Source: Virgibacillus halodenitrificans JCM 12304 (GTDB lineage Bacteria > Bacillota > Bacilli > Bacillales > Amphibacillaceae). From it: DNA of 64,000 nucleotides. Within the stretch, counting starts at the first letter, position 1. Every line of letters begins with the position of its first letter. Shown here one piece after another: positions 29,761-40,028 of the stretch. The position numbers and the translations under genes were made by a program. The notes beneath the pieces were generated by a model that saw only the letters and a list, made by a program, of their open reading frames with translations, was not told where the DNA came from and made no database searches. The stretch spans positions 17,957-81,956 of the forward strand of contig NZ_BAZS01000016.1 of NCBI RefSeq assembly GCF_001310895.1, given 5' to 3'.

Positions 29761-30651
29761 ATGAACGGTATTTTGCCATTATGGAAACCAAAAGGTCTAA
29801 CTTCTCATGATTGTGTTGTTAAAATAAGGAAGTTATTTAAGACAAAAAAGGTTGGACATACAGGTACACTTGATCCAGAAGTAGAAGGAGTATTACCTAT
29901 TTGTATAGGTGAAGCCACAAAAATTGTTCCATTTTTGACCGACACGAAAAAAACGTATGTTGCAGATATTAGTCTTGGTATGTCTACAGATACAGAGGAC
30001 TCACATGGGTATCCACTAGAGAAAATGGTGGTCAATCAAATACCTTCAGATGAAGAGATAAATCTTGTACTACAAGGTTTTGAAGGGTGCATAACCCAAG
30101 TGCCACCAATGTATTCTGCAGTGAAAGTAAATGGAAAAAAATTATATGAATATGCTCGAGAGGGCATTGAAGTTGAACGTCCCAGTAGAAAAGTATATAT
30201 ATATGGAATACAATACTTAGGTTCAAATCCAGAAAGCAAAACATTTAAAATAGAAGTTGAATGTTCAAAGGGCACATATATACGTACACTAAGTGTGGAT
30301 ATAGGAAGGAAATTAGGATTCCCTGCGCACATGGCTGACTTAACCAGACTGAGAACTGGAGCTTTTTCAAAGAAAAATAGTGTAACTTTTGCTATGATAG
30401 AAAAGGCGATAGACGATCAAACACAACATACGTTACTAAAACCGATTATATGTGGTATACAGCATCTCGATGTGATGAAAGTGGACGAGGAAACAAAAAA
30501 CAAGGTAAAAAATGGACAAAAGCTTCCATTTGAGCAAAGCATGAAGACAGATCCTTTCGCTGTTCTTTTTGAAGAGGAATTATTAGCTATTTATCAAAAA
30601 CATCCAGAGAAACCTGGTCAACTTAAACCAGTACGGGTTTTTCAAGGATAA
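29761..30651 (+). CDS. truB: tRNA pseudouridine(55) synthase TruB
   Basis: Makes pseudouridine in the T-loop of tRNAs. The catalytic Asp lies in GHTGTLDPEVEGVLPI near residue 39; PPMYSAVKVNGKKLYEYAREG and CSKGTYIRTL are further motifs. 296 residues. ATG 29761 follows GGAGGATGAG. Confidence 0.97.
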   Translation: MNGILPLWKPKGLTSHDCVVKIRKLFKTKKVGHTGTLDPEVEGVLPICIGEATKIVPFLTDTKKTYVADISLGMSTDTEDSHGYPLEKMVVNQIPSDEEINLVLQGFEGCITQVPPMYSAVKVNGKKLYEYAREGIEVERPSRKVYIYGIQYLGSNPESKTFKIEVECSKGTYIRTLSVDIGRKLGFPAHMADLTRLRTGAFSKKNSVTFAMIEKAIDDQTQHTLLKPIICGIQHLDVMKVDEETKNKVKNGQKLPFEQSMKTDPFAVLFEEELLAIYQKHPEKPGQLKPVRVFQG

Positions 30652-30672
30652 AGAAGTGCAGGTGAGAAAACG

Positions 30673-31611
30673 ATGAAAGTAATTGAATTAACGTATCCTC
30701 ATACATTAATAGGGAACCAACAACCAGCATCAGTTAGTGCAATTGGCTTTTTTGATGGGATTCATAAAGGACATCAAAAAGTAATTAATACTGCTGTTTC
30801 TATAGCTGAAAATGAAAAAATAGACAGTGCAGTTATCACTTTTCATCCTCATCCATCCGTTGTTTTAAACAAGAAGGTACAGCATGTTAAATACATTACA
30901 CCTTTACAACAAAAAAAGAAAATTTTGAAGGATTTAGGCGTTGATATTCTGTATATTATTAAGTTTAATAAAGATTTGGCCGCATTAGCTCCTCAGACCT
31001 TTATAGACCATTTTATAAAAGGACTGAATGTAAAACATTTGGTAGCTGGGTTTGACTTTTCCTATGGACATAAAGGTGAAGGAAATATGGATACCATTCG
31101 TGCCCACGCGGAAAATGAATTTGCTGTTACCAAAATTACTAAAGTGGAAATGGATGAAGAAAAGGTAAGTTCAACAAGAATTAGGAAACTATTGCAAACT
31201 GGGGATGTTGAAGAAGCGAGCAACTTGCTTGGTAGGCCTTTAGCTGCTGAAGGCCCTGTTATAAAAGGAGATCAAAGAGGGAGAACGATTGGATATCCTA
31301 CTGCAAATATGAAGGTGGATTCTGATACAATTTTACCGAAAAATGGAGTATATGCAGTTAAAGTCACAATTGGTGAATCGCAATACTATGGTATGGCTAA
31401 TCTTGGAGTAAAACCAACTTTTACTCCAGAAGAGGTTAAACCTTCTGTTGAAGTGAATATTTTTGATTTCCATAAAGACATCTATGACGAATCTATACTT
31501 ATTAAATGGTATCGTTTTGTGAGGGATGAAATTAAATTTAGTAATGTAGAAGCTTTAGTTAAGCAAATTGCTAAGGATGAAAAAGAAATTCGGAACTATT
31601 TTGAGATATAA
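30673..31611 (+). CDS. ribF: Bifunctional riboflavin kinase / FAD synthetase
   Basis: Makes FMN from riboflavin and FAD from FMN. The N-terminal adenylyltransferase has GFFDGIHKGHQKVI and SSTRIRKLL. The C-terminal kinase starts near residue 185 with GDQRGRTIGYPTANM. 312 residues, called ribC in B. subtilis. It follows truB by 21 bases. Confidence 0.97.
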   Translation: MKVIELTYPHTLIGNQQPASVSAIGFFDGIHKGHQKVINTAVSIAENEKIDSAVITFHPHPSVVLNKKVQHVKYITPLQQKKKILKDLGVDILYIIKFNKDLAALAPQTFIDHFIKGLNVKHLVAGFDFSYGHKGEGNMDTIRAHAENEFAVTKITKVEMDEEKVSSTRIRKLLQTGDVEEASNLLGRPLAAEGPVIKGDQRGRTIGYPTANMKVDSDTILPKNGVYAVKVTIGESQYYGMANLGVKPTFTPEEVKPSVEVNIFDFHKDIYDESILIKWYRFVRDEIKFSNVEALVKQIAKDEKEIRNYFEI

Positions 31612-31633
31612 TTGAAAGTTATTTATTTTTTTC

Positions 31634-31662
31634 TTGCATTTAATCGAAAAAACATGTACGAT
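31634..31662 (+). promoter_or_regulatory. Sigma-A promoter for rpsO
   Basis: TTGCAT (31634-31639), 17-base spacer, TACGAT (31657-31662), just after ribF. It places a leader of about 82 bases before rpsO. Confidence 0.6.
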
Positions 31663-31668
31663 AGACAA

Positions 31669-31750
31669 CGTAAAACCTTCGCTTGGCAGATCGTAACTCC
31701 GACGTTTGCTAGGGGAATGGGGCTAACTTATAATATAGGAGGTGGGCCGA
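31669..31750 (+). ncRNA. rpsO leader, possible S15 autoregulatory RNA
   Basis: The untranslated leader of rpsO is GC-richer than its surroundings and holds potential pairings around the CGTAACTCCGACG segment and GGGGAATGGGGC. S15 is known to bind its own mRNA leader in several bacteria. I have not established a structure match; the call is by position and composition. Confidence 0.35.
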
Positions 31751-32062
31751 ATGGCTATCACACAGGAACGTAAGAATGAAATTATTAATGAATACAAGGT
31801 TCATGAGAATGACACAGGTTCTCCGGAAGTACAAATTGCTGTACTTACAGAAGAAATTACTACATTAAACGAACATTTACGTATTCATAAAAAAGACCAT
31901 CATTCACGTCGTGGATTGTTAAAAATGGTTGGTAAACGTCGTAACTTACTTAATTACCTACGTAATAAAGACGTTACTCGTTATCGTGAACTTATTAAGA
32001 GACTTGCTTACGCCGATAATCGCAAAAGCAGGAGGAATCCTGCTTTTTTTATACGTTTATAA
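31751..32062 (+). CDS. rpsO: 30S ribosomal protein S15 with frame-shifted end
   Basis: Primary 16S rRNA-binding protein of the small subunit. AGGAGGTG (31737-31744) supports ATG 31751. The frame matches S15 ([47 protein letters not shown]) up to about base 32005, then diverges into [15 protein letters not shown]. Adding one G next to base 32006 gives RLGLRR and a stop at 32017-32019, exactly the usual 89 residues. As it stands the frame runs through the gene's own terminator to 32062 (103 residues). A sequencing undercall is the simplest explanation. Confidence 0.95.
   Translation: MAITQERKNEIINEYKVHENDTGSPEVQIAVLTEEITTLNEHLRIHKKDHHSRRGLLKMVGKRRNLLNYLRNKDVTRYRELIKRLAYADNRKSRRNPAFFIRL
32024..32050 (+). 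terminator. Intrinsic terminator of rpsO
   Basis: AAAAGCAGGA (32024-32033), GGAA tetraloop of the stable GNRA type, TCCTGCTTTT (32038-32047) and further T. It lies inside the extended rpsO frame, which supports the view that the true stop is upstream. Confidence 0.93.
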
Positions 32063-32147
32063 TTGATTTTACTACATAAAATTTACATTCTGGTTTAAAA
32101 ACTATAAAATAAAAATAGAATGTTTATTGAAAGGAGCACTATTTTAA

Positions 32148-34262
32148 ATGGCAGACGAGAAAAAACAATTTTCAACTGAAATTGCCGGTAATAAATTTAC
32201 TGTCGAAGTAGGAGAGTTAGCAAAGCAAGCTAATGGAGCATGTATGATCCACTATGGTGAGACAGCTGTTCTATCAGTAGCCACAGCATCTAAGGAACCA
32301 AAAGATTTGCCTTTCTTTCCTTTAACCGTTAATTATGAGGAACGTCTTTATGCAGTAGGAAAGATTCCAGGGGGGTTTATTAAACGTGAAGGACGCCCAA
32401 GTGAAAAAGCAATTCTTTCTTCCAGGTTAATTGATAGACCGATCCGTCCCTTATTTCCGGATGGATTCAGAAATGAAGTACAAGTTATCAGCACGGTTAT
32501 GAGTGTAGATCAAGATTGCTCATCAGAAATTGCTGCAATGATAGGCTCATCCATCGCACTTAGTATTTCAGACATTCCTTTCGAAGAACCAATTGCCGGT
32601 GTGCATGTGGGAAGGGTTGATGGAGAATTTGTTATTAATCCAACCATAGAACAAGAGGAAAAAAGTGATATTGATTTAACAGTCGCTGGCACCAAAGATG
32701 CAATCAATATGGTAGAAGCAGGAGCTAACGAAGTCCCAGAAGAAGTGATGCTGGAAGCAATTATGTTTGGTCATAAGGAAATTATCCGTTTGGTTGAATT
32801 CCAGGAGGAGATTGTTCGTGCGGTAGGATTGGCAAAATCTGAAGTGACCCTTTTTGAGTTAGATGAAGAACTGACAGCTAAAATTGAAGCAGAAGCTAAG
32901 GACAAGCTTGTTTCAGCTATACAAGTAAAAGAAAAACACGCAAGAGAAGAAGCTATCAGCAATGTAAAAAAAGAAGTTGTTGAGAATTATGAAGAAGAAG
33001 AGGAAGGCGTAATTAAACAAGTTAAGTCAATCCTTGATAAGATGGTTAAGGAAGAAGTACGTCGTCTGATTACAAAAGAAAAGATTCGTCCAGATGGTCG
33101 TAAGATTGATGAAATACGTCCACTTTCCTCTAGAATTAATATTCTGCCACGCACACATGGATCCGGTTTGTTCACCCGGGGACAAACTCAAGCATTGAGT
33201 GTTTGTACACTTGGAGCTTTAGGAGATGTTCAAATTCTAGATGGTTTAGATTTGGAAGAATCAAAGCGATTTATGCACCACTATAATTTCCCACAATACA
33301 GTGTTGGTGAAACAGGACCTATTAGAGGGCCTGGACGAAGAGAAATTGGCCACGGAGCATTAGGTGAACGTGCGTTGGAGAAAGTTGTGCCATCAGATAA
33401 AGATTTTCCTTATACCATCCGACTTGTGTCAGAGGTTTTGGAGTCCAATGGTTCTACTTCACAGGCAAGTATTTGCGCAAGCACTTTGGCTATGATGGCA
33501 GCAGGGGTTCCAATTAAAGCGCCAGTTGCTGGTATTGCAATGGGGCTAGTTAAATCAGGTGAAGATTATTCAATTTTGACAGATATTCAAGGAATGGAAG
33601 ATGCTCTTGGCGATATGGACTTTAAGGTTGCGGGTACGGCTAAAGGGGTTACTGCCTTACAGATGGATATAAAAATTGATGGACTATCTAAGGAAATTCT
33701 TAAGGAAGCTCTGAGCCAAGCTAAAAAAGGTCGTATGCAGATTTTAGATTCTATGCTTGAAACCATCAAAGAGCCAAACAAAGAACTATCAGCATATGCT
33801 CCTAAAATTTTAACAATGAATATTAACCCAGATAAGATTAGAGATGTTATAGGACCAAGTGGTAAGCAGATTAATAAGATTATTGAAGAAACTGGAGTTA
33901 AGATCGATATCGAACAAGACGGCAAAGTGTTTATTTCTTCAACAGATTCCTCTATGAATGATCAAGCAAAGAAAATCATTGAAGATATAGTAAGAGAAGT
34001 AGAAGCTGGCCAAATGTATCTTGGGAAAGTAAAACGAATTGAGAAATTTGGAGCATTCGTAGAGTTGTTTAAAGGAAAAGATGGTCTAGTTCATATTTCT
34101 GAATTAGCAGAAGAAAGAACGAATAAAGTAGAGGATGTAGTCTCTATTGGAGATGAGATTCTTGTTAAAGTTAAAGAAGTTGATAATCAGGGTAGAGTTA
34201 ATTTATCCCGTAAAGCTGTATTAAAAGAAGAAAGAGAAAGAAAAGAAAAAGAAAATTCATAA
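32148..34262 (+). CDS. pnpA: Polyribonucleotide nucleotidyltransferase
   Basis: Phosphorolytic 3'-5' exoribonuclease. It has two RNase PH domains (the second with [15 protein letters not shown] and [17 protein letters not shown]), a helical linker, a KH domain ([17 protein letters not shown]) and an S1 domain ([18 protein letters not shown]). Complete at 704 residues. AAAGGAGC precedes ATG 32148. Confidence 0.98.
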   Translation: MADEKKQFSTEIAGNKFTVEVGELAKQANGACMIHYGETAVLSVATASKEPKDLPFFPLTVNYEERLYAVGKIPGGFIKREGRPSEKAILSSRLIDRPIRPLFPDGFRNEVQVISTVMSVDQDCSSEIAAMIGSSIALSISDIPFEEPIAGVHVGRVDGEFVINPTIEQEEKSDIDLTVAGTKDAINMVEAGANEVPEEVMLEAIMFGHKEIIRLVEFQEEIVRAVGLAKSEVTLFELDEELTAKIEAEAKDKLVSAIQVKEKHAREEAISNVKKEVVENYEEEEEGVIKQVKSILDKMVKEEVRRLITKEKIRPDGRKIDEIRPLSSRINILPRTHGSGLFTRGQTQALSVCTLGALGDVQILDGLDLEESKRFMHHYNFPQYSVGETGPIRGPGRREIGHGALGERALEKVVPSDKDFPYTIRLVSEVLESNGSTSQASICASTLAMMAAGVPIKAPVAGIAMGLVKSGEDYSILTDIQGMEDALGDMDFKVAGTAKGVTALQMDIKIDGLSKEILKEALSQAKKGRMQILDSMLETIKEPNKELSAYAPKILTMNINPDKIRDVIGPSGKQINKIIEETGVKIDIEQDGKVFISSTDSSMNDQAKKIIEDIVREVEAGQMYLGKVKRIEKFGAFVELFKGKDGLVHISELAEERTNKVEDVVSIGDEILVKVKEVDNQGRVNLSRKAVLKEERERKEKENS

Positions 34263-34272
34263 CATCTTTTTA

Positions 34273-34303
34273 AAAGGAAGCTGGTTAACCAGTTTCTTTT
34301 TTG
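34273..34303 (+). terminator. Intrinsic terminator after pnpA
   Basis: AAAGGAAGCTGGTT and AACCAGTTTCTTTT form a near-perfect stem with very little loop, ending in a T-run. Confidence 0.8.
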
Positions 34304-34394
34304 CTTTTTAATTAAAGAAAATTGGTTCTAATATATCAATTTATAATACATACCTTGTCCATTGCTCACATATATAATATGGGAGGGGATTGGG

Positions 34395-35339
34395 GTGTAC
34401 CGTTTAAGACAATTTATTACATTTTGTTTATTTCTATTAGTAGTTGGAATTTCTTTTAATTTAGATTATAATCCTTTTTCTGAACGAGAAGGGGAACAAT
34501 TGATACAAACTACTGCTAAGAGAGATCCTTTGTATCAGGAGATTTTACAGAAGAGCAGTGATTATGCTGAGGAAGCTCAGGATGCGTATATTGATAAAGT
34601 ATGGAAAAAAACTCCAGGGAGAAATGGATTACAAGTGAACCTCGAAAAATCTTATAGGAATATGAAAGAATCAGGTGAATTTGACGAAAACTTATTAAGC
34701 CTTGAACAAACCTCACCTAAAATATCCCTTGAGGATTTACCTTCAGCTCCAATTTATCGGGGCCACCCGGAAAAGGAAATGGTTGCTTTTCTCATCAATG
34801 TTTCCTGGGGTGCTGAATATATACCTGACATATTGAAAGAACTAAAAAAAGAGAAGGTGAAAGCTACCTTTTTCATTGAGGGAAAATGGGCAAAAGAAAA
34901 TGCTGAATTAGTTAAGATGATTAGTGAACAAGGACATGTAATAGGAAATCATGCGTATAATCATCCAGATATGGTTCGTCTTTCCAATCAAAAGAATATA
35001 GAGCAAATTTCCAGCACCAACGAAATTATTAAAGCAATAATAGATGAAGAACCTAAGTGGTTTGCTCCTCCAAGTGGCAGTTATAATCAACATGTGGTAG
35101 ATGCTGCTCATAATTTGAATATGCATACGATTTTGTGGACAGTTGATACGATTGATTGGAAGAATCCGACAGTATCTGTTATGATAAACCGAGTAAACGA
35201 TAAATTGCACCCAGGTGCGACGATTCTTATGCATCCAACAGAATCAATTGCAGAGGGGATAGGCCCTCTTATAAGACAAGTTAAACAAAAAGGTTTTAAA
35301 CTGGGTACGATTGAAAAGCTTCTTAATGAGGAAAGATAA
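34395..35339 (+). CDS. ylxY: YlxY-family polysaccharide deacetylase homolog
   Basis: N-terminal membrane anchor (residues 6-22), an extracytoplasmic stalk and a NodB-like domain from about residue 120. GTG 34395 follows GGGAGGGG (34381-34388). The usual TFDDG metal/catalytic motif is replaced by LINVSWG (residues 133-139), while the two metal His of GNHAYNHPD (H186, H190) are kept. YlxY relatives show the same change as I recall them, so the protein is probably not a standard deacetylase. Position between pnp and the M16 protease is as in B. subtilis. 314 residues. Confidence 0.88.
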   Translation: MYRLRQFITFCLFLLVVGISFNLDYNPFSEREGEQLIQTTAKRDPLYQEILQKSSDYAEEAQDAYIDKVWKKTPGRNGLQVNLEKSYRNMKESGEFDENLLSLEQTSPKISLEDLPSAPIYRGHPEKEMVAFLINVSWGAEYIPDILKELKKEKVKATFFIEGKWAKENAELVKMISEQGHVIGNHAYNHPDMVRLSNQKNIEQISSTNEIIKAIIDEEPKWFAPPSGSYNQHVVDAAHNLNMHTILWTVDTIDWKNPTVSVMINRVNDKLHPGATILMHPTESIAEGIGPLIRQVKQKGFKLGTIEKLLNEER

Positions 35340-35373
35340 TTAGTATACTTACAAAATTGGGAGGAAACTCACT

Positions 35374-36597
35374 TTGATAGAAAAACACACAGCTAAAAAT
35401 GGATTAAGAATTGTTTCTGAATCTATGCCTTCCGTGCGTTCCGTCACTATTGGTATTTGGGTATTAACAGGATCCAGAAATGAAGTGGAAGCCAATAATG
35501 GGATCTCACATTTCTTGGAGCATATGTTTTTCAAAGGAACAGCGACTAGAACTGCTCAAGATATTGCAGAGGCTTTTGATTCTATAGGAGGTCAAGTAAA
35601 CGCATTTACTTCAAAAGAATATACTTGCTTCTATGCAAAAGTATTAGATACTCACAAAGAATATGCATTGGAAATACTTTCTGATATGTTCTTCAACTCG
35701 CAATTTGATGAAGAAGAGATGGAACGAGAAAAGAAAGTAGTCTATGAAGAAATAAAAATGTATGAAGACACTCCAGATGATATCATCCATGATCTGTTGG
35801 CACGAGCTTCATATGGTGAACATCCACTTGGTTATCCTATATTAGGGACAGAAAAGCAGCTTAAAACATTTGCTCCTGATACATTAAGAGATTATATTCG
35901 AAAACATTATATACCTGAGAATGTTGTTGTATCTGTAGCTGGTAATGTGGATGATTCTTTCATTAAACAAATTGAAAGTCACTTTGGTAATTATACGTAT
36001 GACAAACAAACATATTCAATATCCAAGCCGTCTTTTGTAAATGGGCAAATTAAAAGACATAAGGATACAGAACAAGCCCATCTATGTATTGGCTATGATG
36101 GTCTGGATGTTGGCCATAATGATATTTATAGTTTAATTATTATGAATAATGTACTGGGTGGTAGCATGAGTTCCCGCTTATTTCAAGAAGTGCGGGAAAA
36201 GAAGGGGCTTGCATATTCTGTATTCTCTTATCACTCCTCATTTTTGGATAATGGATTATTGACTATTTATGCAGGAACGGGGAAGGAACAGCTGCCATTA
36301 CTGGAAGAAACCATAGATAATGCAATTAAACAGTTTGCGGATCAAGGTTTGACAGATAAGGAGTTAATCAATAGCAAAGAGCAACTCAAAGGAAATTTGG
36401 TGCTTAGCTTAGAGAGTACAAATAGCCGTATGAGCAGAAACGGTAAAAATGAGTTAATTTTACAACGTCATCGAACACTTGATGAGATGATCAAGGAAAT
36501 TGATGCTGTAGATCATTTTTCCGTTAAAAAGGTCATTGACATGATTTTTAGCCAATCACCATCTTCAGCACTTATTGCTCCCGAAGCTCCACAATAA
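35374..36597 (+). CDS. mlpA: M16 family zinc peptidase (MlpA/YmxG)
   Basis: Processing-peptidase-like protein of 407 residues. The inverted zinc motif HFLEH is residues 46-50, with the distal Glu in EEIKMYEDTPDD. The second half has the R/Y-containing SSRLFQEVREKKGLAYSV segment. TTG 35374 follows GGGAGGAAA. In B. subtilis MlpA has been linked to regulation of protease expression. A terminator follows. Confidence 0.94.
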   Translation: MIEKHTAKNGLRIVSESMPSVRSVTIGIWVLTGSRNEVEANNGISHFLEHMFFKGTATRTAQDIAEAFDSIGGQVNAFTSKEYTCFYAKVLDTHKEYALEILSDMFFNSQFDEEEMEREKKVVYEEIKMYEDTPDDIIHDLLARASYGEHPLGYPILGTEKQLKTFAPDTLRDYIRKHYIPENVVVSVAGNVDDSFIKQIESHFGNYTYDKQTYSISKPSFVNGQIKRHKDTEQAHLCIGYDGLDVGHNDIYSLIIMNNVLGGSMSSRLFQEVREKKGLAYSVFSYHSSFLDNGLLTIYAGTGKEQLPLLEETIDNAIKQFADQGLTDKELINSKEQLKGNLVLSLESTNSRMSRNGKNELILQRHRTLDEMIKEIDAVDHFSVKKVIDMIFSQSPSSALIAPEAPQ

Positions 36598-36631
36598 TGT
36601 TGGGGCATAACTAAATAAACTTTTAAGAAAG

Positions 36632-36676
36632 AATCCGAACTGATTCATAAATTAATATGATCAGTTCGGATTTTTT
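36632..36676 (+). terminator. Intrinsic terminator after the M16 peptidase
   Basis: AATCCGAACTGAT (36632-36644) and ATCAGTTCGGATT (36660-36672) form a perfect 13-bp stem with a T-run to 36676. Confidence 0.95.
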
Positions 36677-36894
36677 AGTTTCTAAAACATACGTGAGGAA
36701 TATTCAAAGGTTCGCAAAATAGATAAACGCCGTATTAACCTAACTTAGTAATACTCTAAACTACCGGTTTGGAAAACATGTATGGTAAGCAAGCTCTCTT
36801 TTGTTAATTGACAGGTACAGTGAATCATTTGAAATAGTATTATTGTTATTGCATATATATAAATAAATAAGGGCAAGAAGGAGGTGGATCTTTC

Positions 36895-37137
36895 ATGCGG
36901 TATAAAGAAATAAGTGGGAAAGAAATAGTTGATGTTAATCAAGGAGCGAGGTTGGGTATTTTAGGACAAACTGATATGGAAATCAACGAAAAAACTGGAC
37001 AAATTGAATCTTTTATTATTCCTAATTACAAGTGGTTCGGTCTAAAAAAAGAGGGCGAGGAAACAAGGATACGCTGGGATTCAATAAGGAAAATAGGGGA
37101 TGACATGATCATTATTGATCCAGACAAGATTAGATAA
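36895..37137 (+). CDS. ymxH: YlmC/YmxH family PRC-barrel protein
   Basis: An 80-residue PRC-barrel protein of the sporulation-associated YlmC/YmxH family; molecular role unknown. Motifs EIVDVNQGARLGILGQTDMEI and GEETRIRWDSIRKIGDDMI. AGAAGGAGG precedes ATG 36895. Flanked by terminators, so probably monocistronic. Confidence 0.9.
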   Translation: MRYKEISGKEIVDVNQGARLGILGQTDMEINEKTGQIESFIIPNYKWFGLKKEGEETRIRWDSIRKIGDDMIIIDPDKIR

Positions 37138-37261
37138 GTATTTTTATCACAGGTTAATTTCTTAAGGTTATTAGTCAAACAAAACTATTCTGAAATTCTC
37201 GGGAAATACACGATCTTTTTTAAAACAAGTAAGTAAAACAAACTAAATTAAACTGTCAAAT

Positions 37262-37295
37262 AGGCTGATTATTCTACAGGGTATCAGCCTTTTTT
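37262..37295 (+). terminator. Intrinsic terminator after ymxH
   Basis: AGGCTGAT (37262-37269) and ATCAGCCT (37283-37290) with T to 37295. Confidence 0.88.
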
Positions 37296-37318
37296 GTTGG
37301 AATTTTACTATGTGAATC

Positions 37319-37345
37319 ACTAACATTACGAACCCACATAAGCTA
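37319..37345 (+). promoter_or_regulatory. Candidate sigma-K promoter for spoVFA
   Basis: AC at 37319-37320, 16 bases, then CATAAGCTA at 37337-37345, agreeing with the sigma-K pattern AC / CATANNNTA. The spoVF operon is sigma-K dependent in B. subtilis. The position, 48 bases before the gene and after a terminator, is right; the motif itself is weak evidence. Confidence 0.55.
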
Positions 37346-37392
37346 TAAAGAAGTTAATTCAGAAGCACAAAGTTTGGAGGGTGTTTATATAA

Positions 37393-38271
37393 ATGGAGCG
37401 AAGACAGATTGCAGTAATAGGTGGAGATGCACGATATTTAGAATTAATTCGTCAGCTGCAGACTCTAAATGAAACAACCATCTTCCTTGTAGGTTTTGAT
37501 AAATTAGCGCAAGGATTCACAGGTTCACAGCAAATTGAATTTAATGATATAGTACCTTCCAAATTGGATACTGTTATTTTACCAATTACAGGAACCGATA
37601 TGGAGGGAAATGTTGATACAGTTTTTTCAGATGAAAAAATAAATTTGAATAAGCAATGGTTTAAAAAATTAAAAAGCTCATGCCTGGTTTTTACAGGGAT
37701 AGCTAATGACTATCTGAAGGAAGCAACAAAAAGTGCAAACATCCATTTAGAAGCTTTATTGAACCGGGATGATGTAGCAATATATAATTCAATTCCAACT
37801 GCAGAAGGAACAATTATGATGGCAATTGAACATACTGATTATACGATTCATTCCTCACGTGTTATTGTAGTTGGTTTTGGAAGAGTTGGTCATACAGTGG
37901 CTAATAAATTCTCAGCACTGGGAGCAAAAGTTTCTGTAAGTGCAAGTAGTATAAAGGATCTAGCAAGGATTGATGAGATGGGATTAAACCCCATTCCATT
38001 AGAAGAATTACCTAATAGTACAGCTTCATGTGATTTAATTATTAATACTATACCAGCACCTGTAGTGGGGAAGCAATGCATTCAACAGCTGCCTTCCAAT
38101 GCCTTGATAATTGATTTAGCTTCCAAACCAGGGGGCACAGATTTCAATTATGCAGAGCAGCGGGGTATTAAGGCTATCCTTTCACCGAGCTTACCAGGTA
38201 TGGTAGCCCCAAAAACAGCCGGTAAAATCCTGGCAGATGTTATTAAACAGTTCATATTAAGTATTGAGTAA
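37393..38271 (+). CDS. spoVFA: Dipicolinate synthase subunit A
   Basis: Dehydrogenase-like subunit that, with SpoVFB, makes spore dipicolinic acid from the lysine-pathway intermediate. The N-terminal segment RRQIAVIGGDARYLELIRQL and a Rossmann motif VVGFGRVGHTVANKFSALG near residue 160 are present; 292 residues. TTGGAGGG precedes ATG 37393. Followed by spoVFB after 37 bases. Confidence 0.96.
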   Translation: MERRQIAVIGGDARYLELIRQLQTLNETTIFLVGFDKLAQGFTGSQQIEFNDIVPSKLDTVILPITGTDMEGNVDTVFSDEKINLNKQWFKKLKSSCLVFTGIANDYLKEATKSANIHLEALLNRDDVAIYNSIPTAEGTIMMAIEHTDYTIHSSRVIVVGFGRVGHTVANKFSALGAKVSVSASSIKDLARIDEMGLNPIPLEELPNSTASCDLIINTIPAPVVGKQCIQQLPSNALIIDLASKPGGTDFNYAEQRGIKAILSPSLPGMVAPKTAGKILADVIKQFILSIE

Positions 38272-38308
38272 TCAGTAAGTTTAGAAATGAGAAGAGAGGG
38301 GATATAGT

Positions 38309-38899
38309 ATGAGTCTGGAAGGAAAACGTATTGGTTTCGGTTTCACTGGGTCTCATTGTACCTATGATCAAGTTTTTCCTCAATTAGAGAGGTTAATGGA
38401 GCAAAAAGCAGAGGTTGTACCAATTGTTACGTATACGGTAAGATCGACAGATACTAAATTCGGTAATGCTGAAGATCATATTGACAAGATAGAAAAGATT
38501 ACAGGAAAGTCTGTAATTTCAACAATGCAGGAAGCTGAACCACTTGGTCCGAAGTATCCGCTTGATTGTATGGTTATAGCGCCATTAACAGGAAATTCAC
38601 TCAGTAAGATGGCAAATGCCCTGACAGATTCTCCTGTGCTCATGGCTGCAAAAGCCACGATGCGAAATCAAAGCCCTGTCGTTTTGGGTATCTCTACCAA
38701 TGATGCCTTAGGGTTAAATGGGGTTAATTTAATGCGATTAATGGCAAGTAAATTTATTTATTTTATACCTTACGGGCAAGATGATCCACATAAAAAGCCT
38801 AACTCCCTTGTAGCTAAAATGGATTTATTAAGTGAAACAGTAGAGTCTGCCCTTCAATTTAAACAACTTCAACCAGTTATTGTTCCTCATCATGATTAA
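38309..38899 (+). CDS. spoVFB: Dipicolinate synthase subunit B
   Basis: Flavoprotein-like (UbiX/PpcD fold) subunit of dipicolinate synthase. Motifs RIGFGFTGSHCTYDQVFPQ, MVIAPLTGNSLSKMANAL and a P-V-V-L-G-I-S core; 196 residues. It is followed by asd, dapG and dapA, which supply its substrate. Confidence 0.96.
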   Translation: MSLEGKRIGFGFTGSHCTYDQVFPQLERLMEQKAEVVPIVTYTVRSTDTKFGNAEDHIDKIEKITGKSVISTMQEAEPLGPKYPLDCMVIAPLTGNSLSKMANALTDSPVLMAAKATMRNQSPVVLGISTNDALGLNGVNLMRLMASKFIYFIPYGQDDPHKKPNSLVAKMDLLSETVESALQFKQLQPVIVPHHD

Positions 38900-38963
38900 A
38901 CTATGATAAAATTAAAAATTAGAAGCAATTTTATATAAAGGAGAATAGAAGGGAGAACCGAGG

Positions 38964-40013
<1,050 letters not shown>

Positions 40014-40028
40014 TAGAGGTGTTTTATT

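Noticed and set aside
32017..32062. A genuine C-terminal extension of ribosomal protein S15
   Set aside because: The extra residues are encoded by the terminator stem and its tail, and a one-base repair gives the standard end and length. An error or mutation is far more likely.
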